Counted from the first letter of the stretch, positions 14,846 through 22,137 are shown. The stretch is 33,471 bases of DNA from WJKP01 sp964531215 (GCA_964531215.1 CAZHFK010000006.1:1-33471), one strand, 5' to 3'. The notes: generated by a model not told the origin, from the letters alone. Program-made: numbers and translations.

Positions 14846-15397
14846 TTATTTTTCAGTAACCTTATAAGCTTTTTTTAAAGCCTTGATATTTTTATCAATA
14901 ATTTTTTTATCATACTTCTCTCCCAAATTCTGTTTAATTGCTTGGACTGCTGATTCTACTTTTATTACATCACTAATTTTAGCAAAAGCCCCTAACATCG
15001 CTGTATTAATAATCGGTTTACCTATTATTTCTAAAGCGATTTTCAGAACTGGCGCACAATAAACTTTACCGGTATAACCAGGACAAACTTCATTTGGTAA
15101 TTTATTGGAATTAATTAAAACGATTGTTGCTTTTTTAGCCCCTTCCAAAGAATTAGCCGCTTGAACCAAGCTGGGATCTTGAATGATTATAAAATCCGGC
15201 TGATAAATTTGTTCTCGGCTGCGAATAAATTTATTATTAATTTTAACAAAAGCCTTTACAGGAGCCCCTTTTCTCTCTACGCCAAAACTGGGAAAAGCTT
15301 GTGTAGCTTTACCGTCATAAAAAGCTGCCATAGCAATTAATTCCGCTAAAGTTACGTTGCCTTGACCGCCACGACCATGTATTCTAATTTCTATCAT
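14846..15397 (-). CDS. porG: 2-oxoacid:ferredoxin oxidoreductase, gamma subunit
   Basis: 183 residues. The signature IHGRGGQGNVTLAELIA (about residues 5-21) and SFGVERKGAPVKAFVKI (about 37-53) match the catalytic gamma domain that binds CoA. In many organisms this domain is fused to the other subunits; here it stands alone and precedes porD, porA and porB. It starts 8 nt after the stop of the DsbA-like gene. Confidence 0.92.
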   Translation of the reverse strand: MIEIRIHGRGGQGNVTLAELIAMAAFYDGKATQAFPSFGVERKGAPVKAFVKINNKFIRSREQIYQPDFIIIQDPSLVQAANSLEGAKKATIVLINSNKLPNEVCPGYTGKVYCAPVLKIALEIIGKPIINTAMLGAFAKISDVIKVESAVQAIKQNLGEKYDKKIIDKNIKALKKAYKVTEK

Positions 15398-15405
15398 AAA
15401 TTAAT

Positions 15406-16179
15406 TTATTTATTATTTTCTTTTTTTTGATTTTCTTGCTCTTGCAAAAATAAAGCCCTGTCAATTATTTGCTTAAAAGTATCATAAGGAATAACTCCTT
15501 CAATTTTACTTCCGTTTATAAAAAAAGCCGGTGTGCCCGTAATGCCCAATTTAGACCCATCTTCCAAATCATTAAAAACTTCAAAAGAATATTTTTTATC
15601 ATCCAAACATTGATTAAATTGCTCAGTTTCCAAACCAAGATTAACAGCAATTTCTTTGAATTTTTCAATTGATAAATTGGCTTGATTACTAAAAATCATA
15701 TCACGATAAGACCAAAACTTACCTTGTTCATCAGCACATTCAGCCGCCATAGCCGCATTTAAAGCTTGCGGATGTGAAGCTGCATCTACAAAATCACGAT
15801 AAATAATCTTGACCCGGTCTTTATATTCTTTTCTAATTTGCTGAATAATAGGATTGGCTTCTTTACAAAAAGGACATTGAAAATCAGCAAATTCCACTAT
15901 AACAACCTCTGCATCAACCGGCCCCCAATAAGGATCGTCTTTTGTTTCTGCTACCTGACGATTATTAACACTTAAAATCGGGTTATCATTGATATTTTGC
16001 GACAAGGTATTGAAACCTTGCATATTGGCTTGTGTTTTAATTTCTATAAAAAGTATTACTTGATAAATAAAAACCGCCAAGTATATCAACAAGATAACAA
16101 AAACAACCAAGATAATTACTCCCCACCAACGTTGATGCCATTTTAATTTGGCCTTATGCTTGTTTTTCTTTTGTGGCAT
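15406..16179 (-). CDS. Membrane-anchored DsbA/thioredoxin-fold thiol oxidoreductase
   Basis: 257 residues. A Lys-rich cytoplasmic start is followed by one membrane segment (about residues 19-44, VIILVVFVILLIYLAVFIYQVILF). The outer domain is a DsbA-like thioredoxin fold: FADFQCPFCKEANPII places the active-site CPFC near residue 100, and the cis-Pro loop GTPAFFING is near 215. This type oxidises or isomerises disulphides in exported proteins. It heads the minus-strand operon that encodes the ferredoxin oxidoreductase, only 8 nt before porG, an unusual pairing. It has no SD. A DsbD or VKOR partner is not in the window. Confidence 0.88.
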   Translation of the reverse strand: MPQKKNKHKAKLKWHQRWWGVIILVVFVILLIYLAVFIYQVILFIEIKTQANMQGFNTLSQNINDNPILSVNNRQVAETKDDPYWGPVDAEVVIVEFADFQCPFCKEANPIIQQIRKEYKDRVKIIYRDFVDAASHPQALNAAMAAECADEQGKFWSYRDMIFSNQANLSIEKFKEIAVNLGLETEQFNQCLDDKKYSFEVFNDLEDGSKLGITGTPAFFINGSKIEGVIPYDTFKQIIDRALFLQEQENQKKENNK

Positions 16180-16210
16180 TGCCTTTTTTTCAATTAAAGT
16201 TTATAATTTT

Positions 16211-16219
16211 ATTATAACA
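16211..16219 (-). promoter_or_regulatory. Extended -10 element for the dsbA-por operon
   Basis: On the minus strand TGTTATAAT (plus 16211-16219) is a consensus TG-n-TATAAT extended -10. No good -35 is seen at 17 nt. It lies 31 nt upstream of the DsbA-like ATG at 16179. Confidence 0.5.
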
Positions 16220-16239
16220 TATTTATAAAATTTTGAGTA

Positions 16240-16268
16240 TTGACAGTTTTATAATATTTTGCTAATCT
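16240..16268 (+). promoter_or_regulatory. Candidate secG promoter
   Basis: TTGACA at 16240-16245 and TAATCT at 16263-16268 are 17 nt apart. The -35 is perfect, the -10 keeps the T, A and last T. It is divergent from the dsbA-por promoter. Confidence 0.5.
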
Positions 16269-16290
16269 AATAAAAGATTAATTTATTAGA
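16266..16290. repeat. Perfect 9-bp inverted repeat before secG
   Basis: TCTAATAAA (16266-16274) and TTTATTAGA (16282-16290) are perfect arms with a 7-nt loop. The left arm touches the -10 box, the right arm ends 6 nt before the secG ATG, so it could act as an operator or mask the start region in RNA. AT-only content makes chance occurrence plausible. Confidence 0.4.
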
Positions 16291-16296
16291 AATACC

Positions 16297-16506
16297 ATGA
16301 TAGTAAACATTATTCAAATAATTATCGCCGTAATTTTAATTTCTGTAATTTTATTACAGCAAAGAGGCACCGGACTGGGAGCTGCTTTTGGTGGTGAAGG
16401 CAATATTTATAGGACAAAAAGAGGATTAGAAAAATCATTACATGTCGTAACAATAATTTTAGCAATAATTTTTCTGGGCACAGCCCTATTCAACGTCTTA
16501 TACTAA
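16297..16506 (+). CDS. secG: Preprotein translocase subunit SecG
   Basis: 69 residues. Two membrane segments (about 1-20 and 48-68) flank the conserved loop LLQQRGTGLGAAFGG and IYRTKRGLEK, the clear SecG signature. SecG assists SecYE-dependent protein export in the cytoplasmic membrane. No SD is present. A terminator-like hairpin follows at 16583-16608. Confidence 0.95.
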   Translation: MIVNIIQIIIAVILISVILLQQRGTGLGAAFGGEGNIYRTKRGLEKSLHVVTIILAIIFLGTALFNVLY

Positions 16507-16582
16507 ATCATTACTCTCTCAAATATAATTTTTAAAATTTTCAACCGTGGCTTCAAAATTTAAATTTTTTCAAAATTTAAGT

Positions 16583-16608
16583 CAAAACTTGAAAAGTTTT
16601 GTTTTTTT
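16583..16608 (+). terminator. Terminator after secG
   Basis: CAAAACTT (16583-16590) and AAGTTTTG (16594-16601) form an 8-bp stem with a 3-nt loop, followed by seven T (16602-16608). It lies 77 nt after the secG stop and just ahead of the ATG chosen for the solute-binding protein. Confidence 0.6.
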
Positions 16609-16621
16609 GAATTTTAATAAA

Positions 16622-18382
16622 ATGAAACAACTAAAAAAAATTAATAAGCAAAAAAATTTAGATAAAAAAATTATAACCAAATTAAAAGGCCGGCGACTGC
16701 CCAAATGGAAACAGCTCAAACAATTGCCTCAAACTTTATCAAAACAAGAAAATTTCTTAATAAAAATCTTATCACTAATTATTTTAATTTGCTTAGTTTT
16801 TTTGATTTATACCAATTATTTTAAAGATTTAAAAACAGTACCGAAAAACGGCGGCGAATTTACAGAAGGATTAATCGGCGCCCCTCTTTATATAAATCCT
16901 ATTTTAGCTCAAAAACATATTGACGCTGATCTTGATTTAACCAGTTTAATTTTTTCCGGGCTATTAAAATATAACAAAAACTTGGAAATAATCCCGGATC
17001 TGGCAGAAAAATACGAGATTTCCGAAGACCAAAAAACTTATACTTTTTATCTTAAACAAAACGTAAGATGGCATGACAATAAAAAACTAACTGCCAGTGA
17101 TGTGGTTTTCACTATTCAAAGTATTCAAGACCCTGATTTTAAAAGTCCGCTTTATCGTAGTTTTGAAGGAGTAACAGTTGAAAAAATCGATGAATATACG
17201 GTTAAATTTACTTTACAGGAACCTTATGCCGCCTTTTTAAATATTTTAACAGTCGGCATTATTCCTCAGCACTTATGGTATGACATACCGCCAATTAATG
17301 CCAAATTAGCCGTCTATAACCAAAAACCAATTGGCAGCGGACCTTTTAAATTCTCTTCTTTGGTTAAGGAAAAAAGCGGTGTTATTAAACTTTACACTTT
17401 AGAAAAAAACAAAAATTATTATGATCAAGAACCCTATATTGCTAAAATAATATTTAAATTTTATCCTGATTATGCTAATGCGATTGAAGCTTTGATCAAT
17501 AAAGAAGTACAAAGCTTGAGTTTCTTACCAAAAGAATATTTAAATAAATTTACCAATAAAAGAGATCTAAACGTATATAATATTAATCTATCTCAATATA
17601 ATGCTGTCTTTTTTAATGAAAAAAACAATGAACTTTTAAAGAATAAGGAAATCAGGGAAGCGTTAAGTTATGGCATTAATAAAAATAAAATTATTGATGA
17701 TTTACTGCAAGGTCAGGGCCAAGCCATTAATGGACCTATTTTGCCTGGGTTTCTGGGCTATAATCCTGATATAAAAAAATACAATTATCAGCCGGAAAAA
17801 TCTTTGGAAATTTTAGCTGATGCCGGCTGGGAATTAGACGGTGAATACCTTAAAAAAGATGATCAAGAATTAAAAATAACATTAACAACAGTTGAACAAA
17901 ACACGCAAATTGCTGCTGCTAATTTAATAAAAGAATTCTGGAACAGTATTGGTGTAAATGTTGAATTACAAATTATTCCCAAAGATCAAATTGAAAAAGA
18001 AATTATTGTACCGCGAAATTACCAGGCTTTACTTTACGGTGAAATAATTGGTTATGACCCTGATCCTTTTCCCTTTTGGCATTCTTCACAAAGAGAGCAT
18101 CCGGGCGTAAACTTGGCTAATTATGCTAATCGTAAAGTCGATCAATTATTGGCAGAGGCCAGACTAACCAACGACGCAACAATTCGTCAAGAAAAATATA
18201 AAGAATTTCAAAAATTATTAGTTGAAGATCTGCCAACAATTTTTCTTTATACTCCAACTTATACTTATCCGATCAATACCAAAATCAAAGGTATTGAAAT
18301 TAAAAGAATTGTTAATCCGTATGACCGCTTTATTAATATTGAAGACTGGTATATAAAAACCAAAAAAAGTTTTTTTAAATAA
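16622..18382 (+). CDS. Membrane-anchored family 5 solute-binding protein
   Basis: 586 residues from the ATG at 16622. A Lys-rich cytoplasmic stretch leads to one membrane segment (about residues 43-68, LIKILSLIILICLVFLIYTNYF), then a large peptide/nickel-type binding domain (SBP_bac_5): GGEFTEGLIGAPLYINPI, LIFSGLLKYNKN, LKQNVRWHDNKKLTASDVVFTI, and NPYDRFINIEDWYI at the end. The family captures oligopeptides or similar ligands outside the cell for an ABC importer, but no permease or ATPase gene is adjacent. The anchor replaces the usual lipobox. A GTG at 16547 would add 25 residues, but that stretch contains the terminator-like hairpin, so the ATG is preferred. No SD. Confidence 0.85.
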   Translation: MKQLKKINKQKNLDKKIITKLKGRRLPKWKQLKQLPQTLSKQENFLIKILSLIILICLVFLIYTNYFKDLKTVPKNGGEFTEGLIGAPLYINPILAQKHIDADLDLTSLIFSGLLKYNKNLEIIPDLAEKYEISEDQKTYTFYLKQNVRWHDNKKLTASDVVFTIQSIQDPDFKSPLYRSFEGVTVEKIDEYTVKFTLQEPYAAFLNILTVGIIPQHLWYDIPPINAKLAVYNQKPIGSGPFKFSSLVKEKSGVIKLYTLEKNKNYYDQEPYIAKIIFKFYPDYANAIEALINKEVQSLSFLPKEYLNKFTNKRDLNVYNINLSQYNAVFFNEKNNELLKNKEIREALSYGINKNKIIDDLLQGQGQAINGPILPGFLGYNPDIKKYNYQPEKSLEILADAGWELDGEYLKKDDQELKITLTTVEQNTQIAAANLIKEFWNSIGVNVELQIIPKDQIEKEIIVPRNYQALLYGEIIGYDPDPFPFWHSSQREHPGVNLANYANRKVDQLLAEARLTNDATIRQEKYKEFQKLLVEDLPTIFLYTPTYTYPINTKIKGIEIKRIVNPYDRFINIEDWYIKTKKSFFK

Positions 18383-18476
18383 AATTAATTAATTAAAATT
18401 TTGAACTCTTTAAAAAAAATAATAATTAAATCTTGTAATTTTAAATTTTAATTATTATTTAATGAATCAAACTTAA

Positions 18477-18510
18477 ACCTCTTTTTATTGAGGTACCCTT
18501 AGGGTTAATC
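18477..18510 (+). promoter_or_regulatory. Small hairpins in the RNase J leader
   Basis: ACCTC (18477-18481) pairs with GAGGT (18490-18494), followed at once by an ACCCT-TAGGGT near-palindrome. They are the only GC-richer structure in the 137-nt gap before rnj and end about 10 nt from the ATG. They may affect rnj translation or mRNA turnover; this is a weak call. Confidence 0.35.
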
Positions 18511-18519
18511 TAAAAAAAT

Positions 18520-20259
18520 ATGGTATATAAACACAAAAAAAGTTCTGGCTACTCTACAAAAAAAAGCGGCCAGAAAACTTCATTTAAATCTGCTCAAAAA
18601 TTAAAAATTATGGTACTTGGCGGCTTGGAAGAAGTTGGACGCAATATGACTTTATTAGAATACGGCGAGGATATTATTATAATTGACATGGGGCTCCAGT
18701 TTCCCGAAGAAGATATGCCCGGCATTGATTATATTATTCCTAATATTGGTTATTTAAAAGGCAAAGAAAAAAACATTAAAGGTGTTATTATCACTCACGG
18801 TCATTATGACCACATTGGCGCCATCCCTCATATTATGCCCAAAATCGGCAACCCGATAATTTATACGGCCAAACTTTCAGCCGGGATTATTCAAAAAAGA
18901 CAAGAAGAATATAAAAATTCACCAAAATTAAAATTCTATATAATAGATGAAAAAAACAAATTAAACTTGGGGGCTTTTAATGTTGAATTTTTTAGAGTTA
19001 ATCATAATATTCCTGACAGTTTTGGCGTGGTTGTCCATACTCCCGTTGGGACTATTATTCATACTGGAGATTTTAAAATCGATCACAGTCCGATTAATGA
19101 TATTCCTGCTGATTTGAATAAAATCGCCAGAATCGGTGCTCATAATGTTTTGGCTTTAATGGCTGACAGTACTAATGCCGAAGAAGAAGGTCATCAAATC
19201 TCAGAAACTCATGTTTCTCGCGAATTGGAAAGAATCTTTGAAGATGCCGAGGGCAGAATTATTGTCGGCACATTTGCTTCATTATTAAATCGTGTTCAGC
19301 AAATTATTACTATGGCTGAAAAATTTAATCGGAAAGTTATGATTGAAGGACGTAGCATGAAAACTAATGTTGAAATCTCCCATAAACTGGGGTATTTAAA
19401 AATTAAACCAGGTACTTTGATTGAATCTGAAAATTATAATCCCCGTAAATATCCTGATGATAAAATTATAATCATTGGTTCCGGCGCACAAGGTGAACAA
19501 AATGCTTTTTTGGTCAGATTTGCCAATGATGAACATAAATATCTGCAAGTCAAAGAAGGCGACACTATTATTTTTTCATCTTCGGTCGTACCCGGCAACG
19601 AAAGAACTATTCAGAATTTAAAAGATACACTATATCGTAAAGGCGCCAAAGTCATTCATTATAAAATGATGGACGTACATGCCGGTGGCCATGCCAAAAA
19701 AGAAGATTTGAAATTATTAATCAGACTATTAAAACCTCAATACTACATACCAATCGAAGCTAATCACTACATGTTAAGAATTAACGGAGAAGTGGCTGAA
19801 AGTATTGGCATTCCAAAAGAAAATATCTTTATTGCCAATAATGGCCAAATTATGGAATTTACCCAAAAAGGCGGCCGGTTGACCAATCAATTTGTACCGA
19901 CTGACTATGTCATGGTTGATGGCTTAGGTGTCGGTGACGTTTCTAATATTGTCTTACGTGATAGACGAGTTATGGCAGCTGACGGTATGCTGGTTGTTAT
20001 TGCCACAATTCAAGGCAAAACCGGCAAATTAATGGGCAATCCTGATATTATTTCCCGTGGTTTTGTTTATATGAAAGAAAATAAAAAATTAATTGAATCA
20101 ACCAGAATGAAAATCAAGAAAATCTGTGAAGATACTGACACAAAATCACCGGCTTTTGACGATTTTATTAAAAATAAAATCAGGGACGAAATCGGCCAGT
20201 ATCTTTATAAACAAACCAAACGACGTCCTATGATTTTACCGGTAGTTATTAAAGTTTAA
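18520..20259 (+). CDS. rnj: Ribonuclease J
   Basis: 579 residues. A basic start (about 25 residues, HKKSSGYSTKKSGQKT) precedes the metallo-beta-lactamase domain, with the zinc motif THGHYDHIGAIPH near residues 90-102. The beta-CASP region follows (HTGDFKIDHSP, MADSTNAEEEGHQISE, GTFASLLNRVQQ), then MMDVHAGGHAKKEDL near 385-399 and a C-terminal oligomerisation domain. RNase J is a 5'-exonuclease and endonuclease that matures rRNA and degrades mRNA. The full-length protein and intact zinc ligands indicate an active enzyme. It has no SD. The Trp-attenuator promoter begins 1 nt after its stop codon. Confidence 0.95.
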   Translation: MVYKHKKSSGYSTKKSGQKTSFKSAQKLKIMVLGGLEEVGRNMTLLEYGEDIIIIDMGLQFPEEDMPGIDYIIPNIGYLKGKEKNIKGVIITHGHYDHIGAIPHIMPKIGNPIIYTAKLSAGIIQKRQEEYKNSPKLKFYIIDEKNKLNLGAFNVEFFRVNHNIPDSFGVVVHTPVGTIIHTGDFKIDHSPINDIPADLNKIARIGAHNVLALMADSTNAEEEGHQISETHVSRELERIFEDAEGRIIVGTFASLLNRVQQIITMAEKFNRKVMIEGRSMKTNVEISHKLGYLKIKPGTLIESENYNPRKYPDDKIIIIGSGAQGEQNAFLVRFANDEHKYLQVKEGDTIIFSSSVVPGNERTIQNLKDTLYRKGAKVIHYKMMDVHAGGHAKKEDLKLLIRLLKPQYYIPIEANHYMLRINGEVAESIGIPKENIFIANNGQIMEFTQKGGRLTNQFVPTDYVMVDGLGVGDVSNIVLRDRRVMAADGMLVVIATIQGKTGKLMGNPDIISRGFVYMKENKKLIESTRMKIKKICEDTDTKSPAFDDFIKNKIRDEIGQYLYKQTKRRPMILPVVIKV

Positions 20260-20260
20260 T

Positions 20261-20289
20261 TTGACAATTAAATTACAAAATTCTAAAAT
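20261..20289 (+). promoter_or_regulatory. Promoter of the Trp attenuator transcript
   Basis: TTGACA at 20261-20266 and TAAAAT at 20284-20289 with a 17-nt spacer. The -10 ends 6 nt before the leader-peptide ATG (20296), so transcription should start at or next to that ATG. Confidence 0.85.
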
Positions 20290-20295
20290 ATATTC

Positions 20296-20358
20296 ATGGA
20301 AACTAAATTCAAAAAAATCAATTTCAATTGGTGGTGGACTTTGCGACTTAAACCGTAA
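20296..20358 (+). CDS. trpL: Trp leader peptide, 20 residues, three tandem Trp codons
   Basis: A short reading frame with TGG TGG TGG at 20329-20337 (residues 12-14), then TLRLKP and a TAA stop at 20356-20358. Consecutive Trp codons are the sensor of a classical transcription attenuator: when charged tRNA-Trp is scarce the ribosome stalls there, otherwise it runs to the stop. The stop codon lies inside RNA segment 2, as in enterobacterial trp leaders. The promoter -10 is so close that the frame is probably leaderless, and it has no SD. The product is likely a cis-acting peptide without a further role. The symbol is used by analogy. Confidence 0.85.
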   Translation: METKFKKINFNWWWTLRLKP

Positions 20359-20409
20359 AGTTTGATTTTGAATTTTAGTTTTTAAATAAAACTTCCTGCA
20401 ACTTTACGG
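20338..20409 (+). promoter_or_regulatory. Attenuator pairings 1:2 and 2:3 (antiterminator)
   Basis: Segment 1, ACTTTGCG (20338-20345), directly follows the Trp codons and pairs with CGTAAAGT (20354-20361). Segment 2, CCGTAAAGTT (20353-20362), is instead perfectly complementary over 10 nt to segment 3, AACTTTACGG (20400-20409), which forms the loop of the terminator. Pairing 2:3 cannot coexist with the terminator stem. A ribosome stalled at the Trp codons covers segment 1 and frees segment 2; a ribosome at the stop codon covers segment 2. That is the full logic of ribosome-mediated attenuation. Confidence 0.85.
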
Positions 20410-20426
20410 CAGGCGGTTTTATTTTT
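20388..20426 (+). terminator. Attenuator terminator (3:4)
   Basis: AAAACTTCCTGC (20388-20399) pairs with GCAGGCGGTTTT (20409-20420) with one mismatch and one G-U, around a 9-nt loop that contains most of segment 3. A T-rich tail (20417-20426) follows. It lies between the leader peptide and the next SD at 20438-20445. Confidence 0.85.
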
Positions 20427-20450
20427 AATAAATTTTCAAAGGAGGCTATG

Positions 20451-20585
20451 ATGAAAGAAAAACCAAAATGCCAGTACTGTGGTTTCCCGCTCAAACAAAA
20501 ATCGCAGGCCTGGGGAAATACTACCTGGGAATGCACAAACAAAAACTGTCCGGGGAAACAAAAAAAAACCGCCTGGGGGAATTAA
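20451..20585 (+). CDS. Zinc-ribbon micro-protein under the Trp attenuator
   Basis: 44 residues. Cys7-x2-Cys10 and Cys28-x4-Cys33 form a likely zinc knuckle pair, a small ribbon, with basic ends. It contains three Trp (residues 21, 26 and 42). A textbook SD, AAAGGAGG (20438-20445), supports the ATG at 20451; an ATG one codon earlier is possible. It is the first gene after the attenuator, with trpS 76 nt beyond. In Bacillus a small zinc protein, anti-TRAP, is likewise controlled through tRNA-Trp charging and a leader with three Trp codons, but I see no sequence homology and no TRAP. Its role here is unknown; regulator or tRNA/synthetase partner are possibilities. Confidence 0.75.
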   Translation: MKEKPKCQYCGFPLKQKSQAWGNTTWECTNKNCPGKQKKTAWGN

Positions 20586-20590
20586 AAAAA

Positions 20591-20607
20591 GGGCGCGCTT
20601 TGCGCCC
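20591..20607. other. GC-rich hairpin between the zinc-ribbon gene and trpS
   Basis: GGGCGC (20591-20596) pairs with GCGCCC (20602-20607). An A-run precedes it and no T-run follows on +, so on the + strand it is not a standard terminator; on the minus strand it would be one. It could limit or process the attenuated transcript before trpS. Confidence 0.6.
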
Positions 20608-20625
20608 TAACTAAAAATCAATTAC

Positions 20626-20654
20626 TTTACATAAACTTTAATTCCCAGTAAAAT
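20626..20654 (+). promoter_or_regulatory. Start-proximal trpS promoter
   Basis: TTTACA at 20626-20631 and TAAAAT at 20649-20654 with a 17-nt spacer. The -10 ends 7 nt before the trpS ATG at 20662, predicting a leaderless trpS mRNA independent of the attenuator. Confidence 0.65.
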
Positions 20655-20661
20655 TAAACAT

Positions 20662-21651
20662 ATGAAAACTGAAAATAAAAAAACAGTCCTTTCCGGGATC
20701 CAGCCAACCGGTGAATTGCATATTGGTAATTATTTGGGTTCTTTAAAAAATTTTATTGAATTACAAAATAAATATCAATGTTATTTTTTCTTGGCAACTT
20801 ATCATTCAATAACTGAAAATTATGACCCTGAAAAGAAAAGACAGCAAATCTTTAATTTAGCCATTGATTTTCTAGCACTTGGCCTGGATCCGCAAAAAAG
20901 TGTTATTTTTAATCAAAGTGATGTGCCTCAATGCACTGAATTGGCTTGGATTTTTAATACTATTACACCTGTATCAGAATTGGAAAGAATGACTCAATTT
21001 AAAGATAAAGCCTCACAGCAAACTAAAAATATTAATATGGGACTTTTGGACTATCCTGTTTTACAAGCTGCTGATATTTTACTTTATCACCCTGATTTTG
21101 TACCGGTGGGTAAAGACCAAGAACAACATCTGGAATTAACCAATAAAATAGTTCGTTGGTTCAATAATAAATATAGTAATTATTTTCAATCAGTAGAGCC
21201 AAAATACACTAAAATCCCGAAAGTGATGTCTTTGCTTGAACCTGAGAAAAAAATGTCCAAAAGCGCCGGCCCTAAACATTATATCGGTATTAATGATGAG
21301 CCCAAAACTATCTTAAATAAACTTAAAAGTGCGATAACCGGCACGGGCAAGGAAACCATATTGCCTCCTGGTGGGCAAAATTTAATGACTTTATTAAGAG
21401 AATTTGGCACGTCCACAGAACTAAAATATTTTCAAGAACAAGTCAAAAATAAGGACATAAAATACGGTGAATTAAAACAAACTCTAGCTAGGGCAATTGC
21501 CCAATATTTTGAACCTTATCGCCAAAAACGACAAGAATTAGAAAAAAAACCTGATTATATTAAAAAAGTTTTAGATGAAGGAGCACAAAAAGCTCAAAAG
21601 CTAGCACAAATAACAATTAAACAAGTTAAAACTTTAATTGGTGTTTTATAA
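20662..21651 (+). CDS. trpS: Tryptophanyl-tRNA synthetase
   Basis: 329 residues, the normal bacterial size. It charges tRNA-Trp with tryptophan, using ATP. Class I signatures are clear: PTGELHIGNYLGSL near residues 15-28 (HIGH motif as HIGN) and KKMSKS near 195-200. The sequence MGLLDYPVLQAADILLY and PVGKDQEQHLELT are typical of TrpRS. There is no SD; a -10 lies 7 nt before the ATG, so its own transcript should be leaderless. A second transcript may reach it from the Trp attenuator 400 nt upstream through the zinc-ribbon gene, giving control by the charging state of tRNA-Trp. No T-box sequence is seen. Confidence 0.96.
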   Translation: MKTENKKTVLSGIQPTGELHIGNYLGSLKNFIELQNKYQCYFFLATYHSITENYDPEKKRQQIFNLAIDFLALGLDPQKSVIFNQSDVPQCTELAWIFNTITPVSELERMTQFKDKASQQTKNINMGLLDYPVLQAADILLYHPDFVPVGKDQEQHLELTNKIVRWFNNKYSNYFQSVEPKYTKIPKVMSLLEPEKKMSKSAGPKHYIGINDEPKTILNKLKSAITGTGKETILPPGGQNLMTLLREFGTSTELKYFQEQVKNKDIKYGELKQTLARAIAQYFEPYRQKRQELEKKPDYIKKVLDEGAQKAQKLAQITIKQVKTLIGVL

Positions 21652-21657
21652 AAAACA

Positions 21658-21686
21658 TTGACAAAAAGCCTCATATATGTTAAAAT
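21658..21686 (+). promoter_or_regulatory. rnpB promoter
   Basis: TTGACA at 21658-21663 and TAAAAT at 21681-21686 with a 17-nt spacer, only 6 nt after the trpS stop. Transcription would start near 21693. Confidence 0.8.
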
Positions 21687-21698
21687 AATAAGTACTGT

Positions 21699-21718
21699 TC
21701 CCTAATTATAATTAGGGA
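21699..21718. promoter_or_regulatory. Perfect 20-bp palindrome at the 5' end of the rnpB precursor
   Basis: TCCCTAATTA and TAATTAGGGA are adjacent perfect complements. The palindrome begins a few nt after the predicted start of transcription and ends just before the P1 strand of RNase P RNA. It may be a protecting 5' hairpin, removed on maturation, or an operator. Confidence 0.5.
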
Positions 21719-21720
21719 TC

Positions 21721-22132
21721 CAATCTAAATATCCAAATAAGCAGAGATCGCTCCTCGTCCTTTCGGACTCGGAGAGGAAAGTCCGGACACCATAAAAAGG
21801 TAATGGGTAACGCCCATCAACTAATCCGTAATGTTTAGTTAGGACCAGTGCCGCAGAGACTATACTAGTACTGAGCTGCAAAGCAAAGTACCAAACGTGA
21901 AAAGTGTTTTGAGGTTTTTGTTCTCGAGATAAAAGCTACAAAACTCGGCCTCTGGTGACAGAGTGACCGTGGTAAACTTCTACCAGGTGCAAGAACAAAC
22001 TCACTAATTATTTTGGTGAAGACAAGTAGTTCGCTTGAGCTCTGACGCAAGAAAGAGCCCAGATAGATGATCTCCCCTTTTTTACAAAAAAAAGGGACAG
22101 AATCCGGCTTACTTATTTGGATATTTAGATTA
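21721..22132 (+). ncRNA. rnpB: RNase P RNA, bacterial type A
   Basis: About 410 nt. RNase P RNA is the catalytic ribozyme that trims tRNA 5' ends. The universal P4 strands are present: GAGGAAAGTCCGGAC (21774-21788) and ACAGAATCCGGCTTAC (22097-22112). The region GCCGCAGAGACTATACT near 21850 and AGGTGCAAGAACAAACTC near 21985 fit the specificity and core domains. The ends pair in a P1 stem of about 20 bp (21722-21742 with 22112-22131), longer than usual. Exact ends are approximate. It has its own promoter and terminator. Confidence 0.95.
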
Positions 22133-22137
22133 GATGT

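Noticed and set aside
16547..16621. GTG start 25 codons upstream for the solute-binding protein
   Set aside because: The stretch contains a hairpin plus T7 and has no SD; kept only as an alternative.
18417..18460. 14-bp AT-only inverted repeat before rnj
   Set aside because: Made entirely of A and T in a very AT-rich gap, so chance is likely and a stable stem is doubtful; no T-run suited to termination follows.
20451..20585. Anti-TRAP homologue
   Set aside because: Length and Cys pattern differ from the anti-TRAP CxxCxGxG type, and no TRAP gene is present; only the regulatory logic is similar.
20260..20661. T-box riboswitch ahead of trpS
   Set aside because: No T-box consensus or specifier-stem pattern is seen; the leader with Trp codons and alternative stems explains the region.
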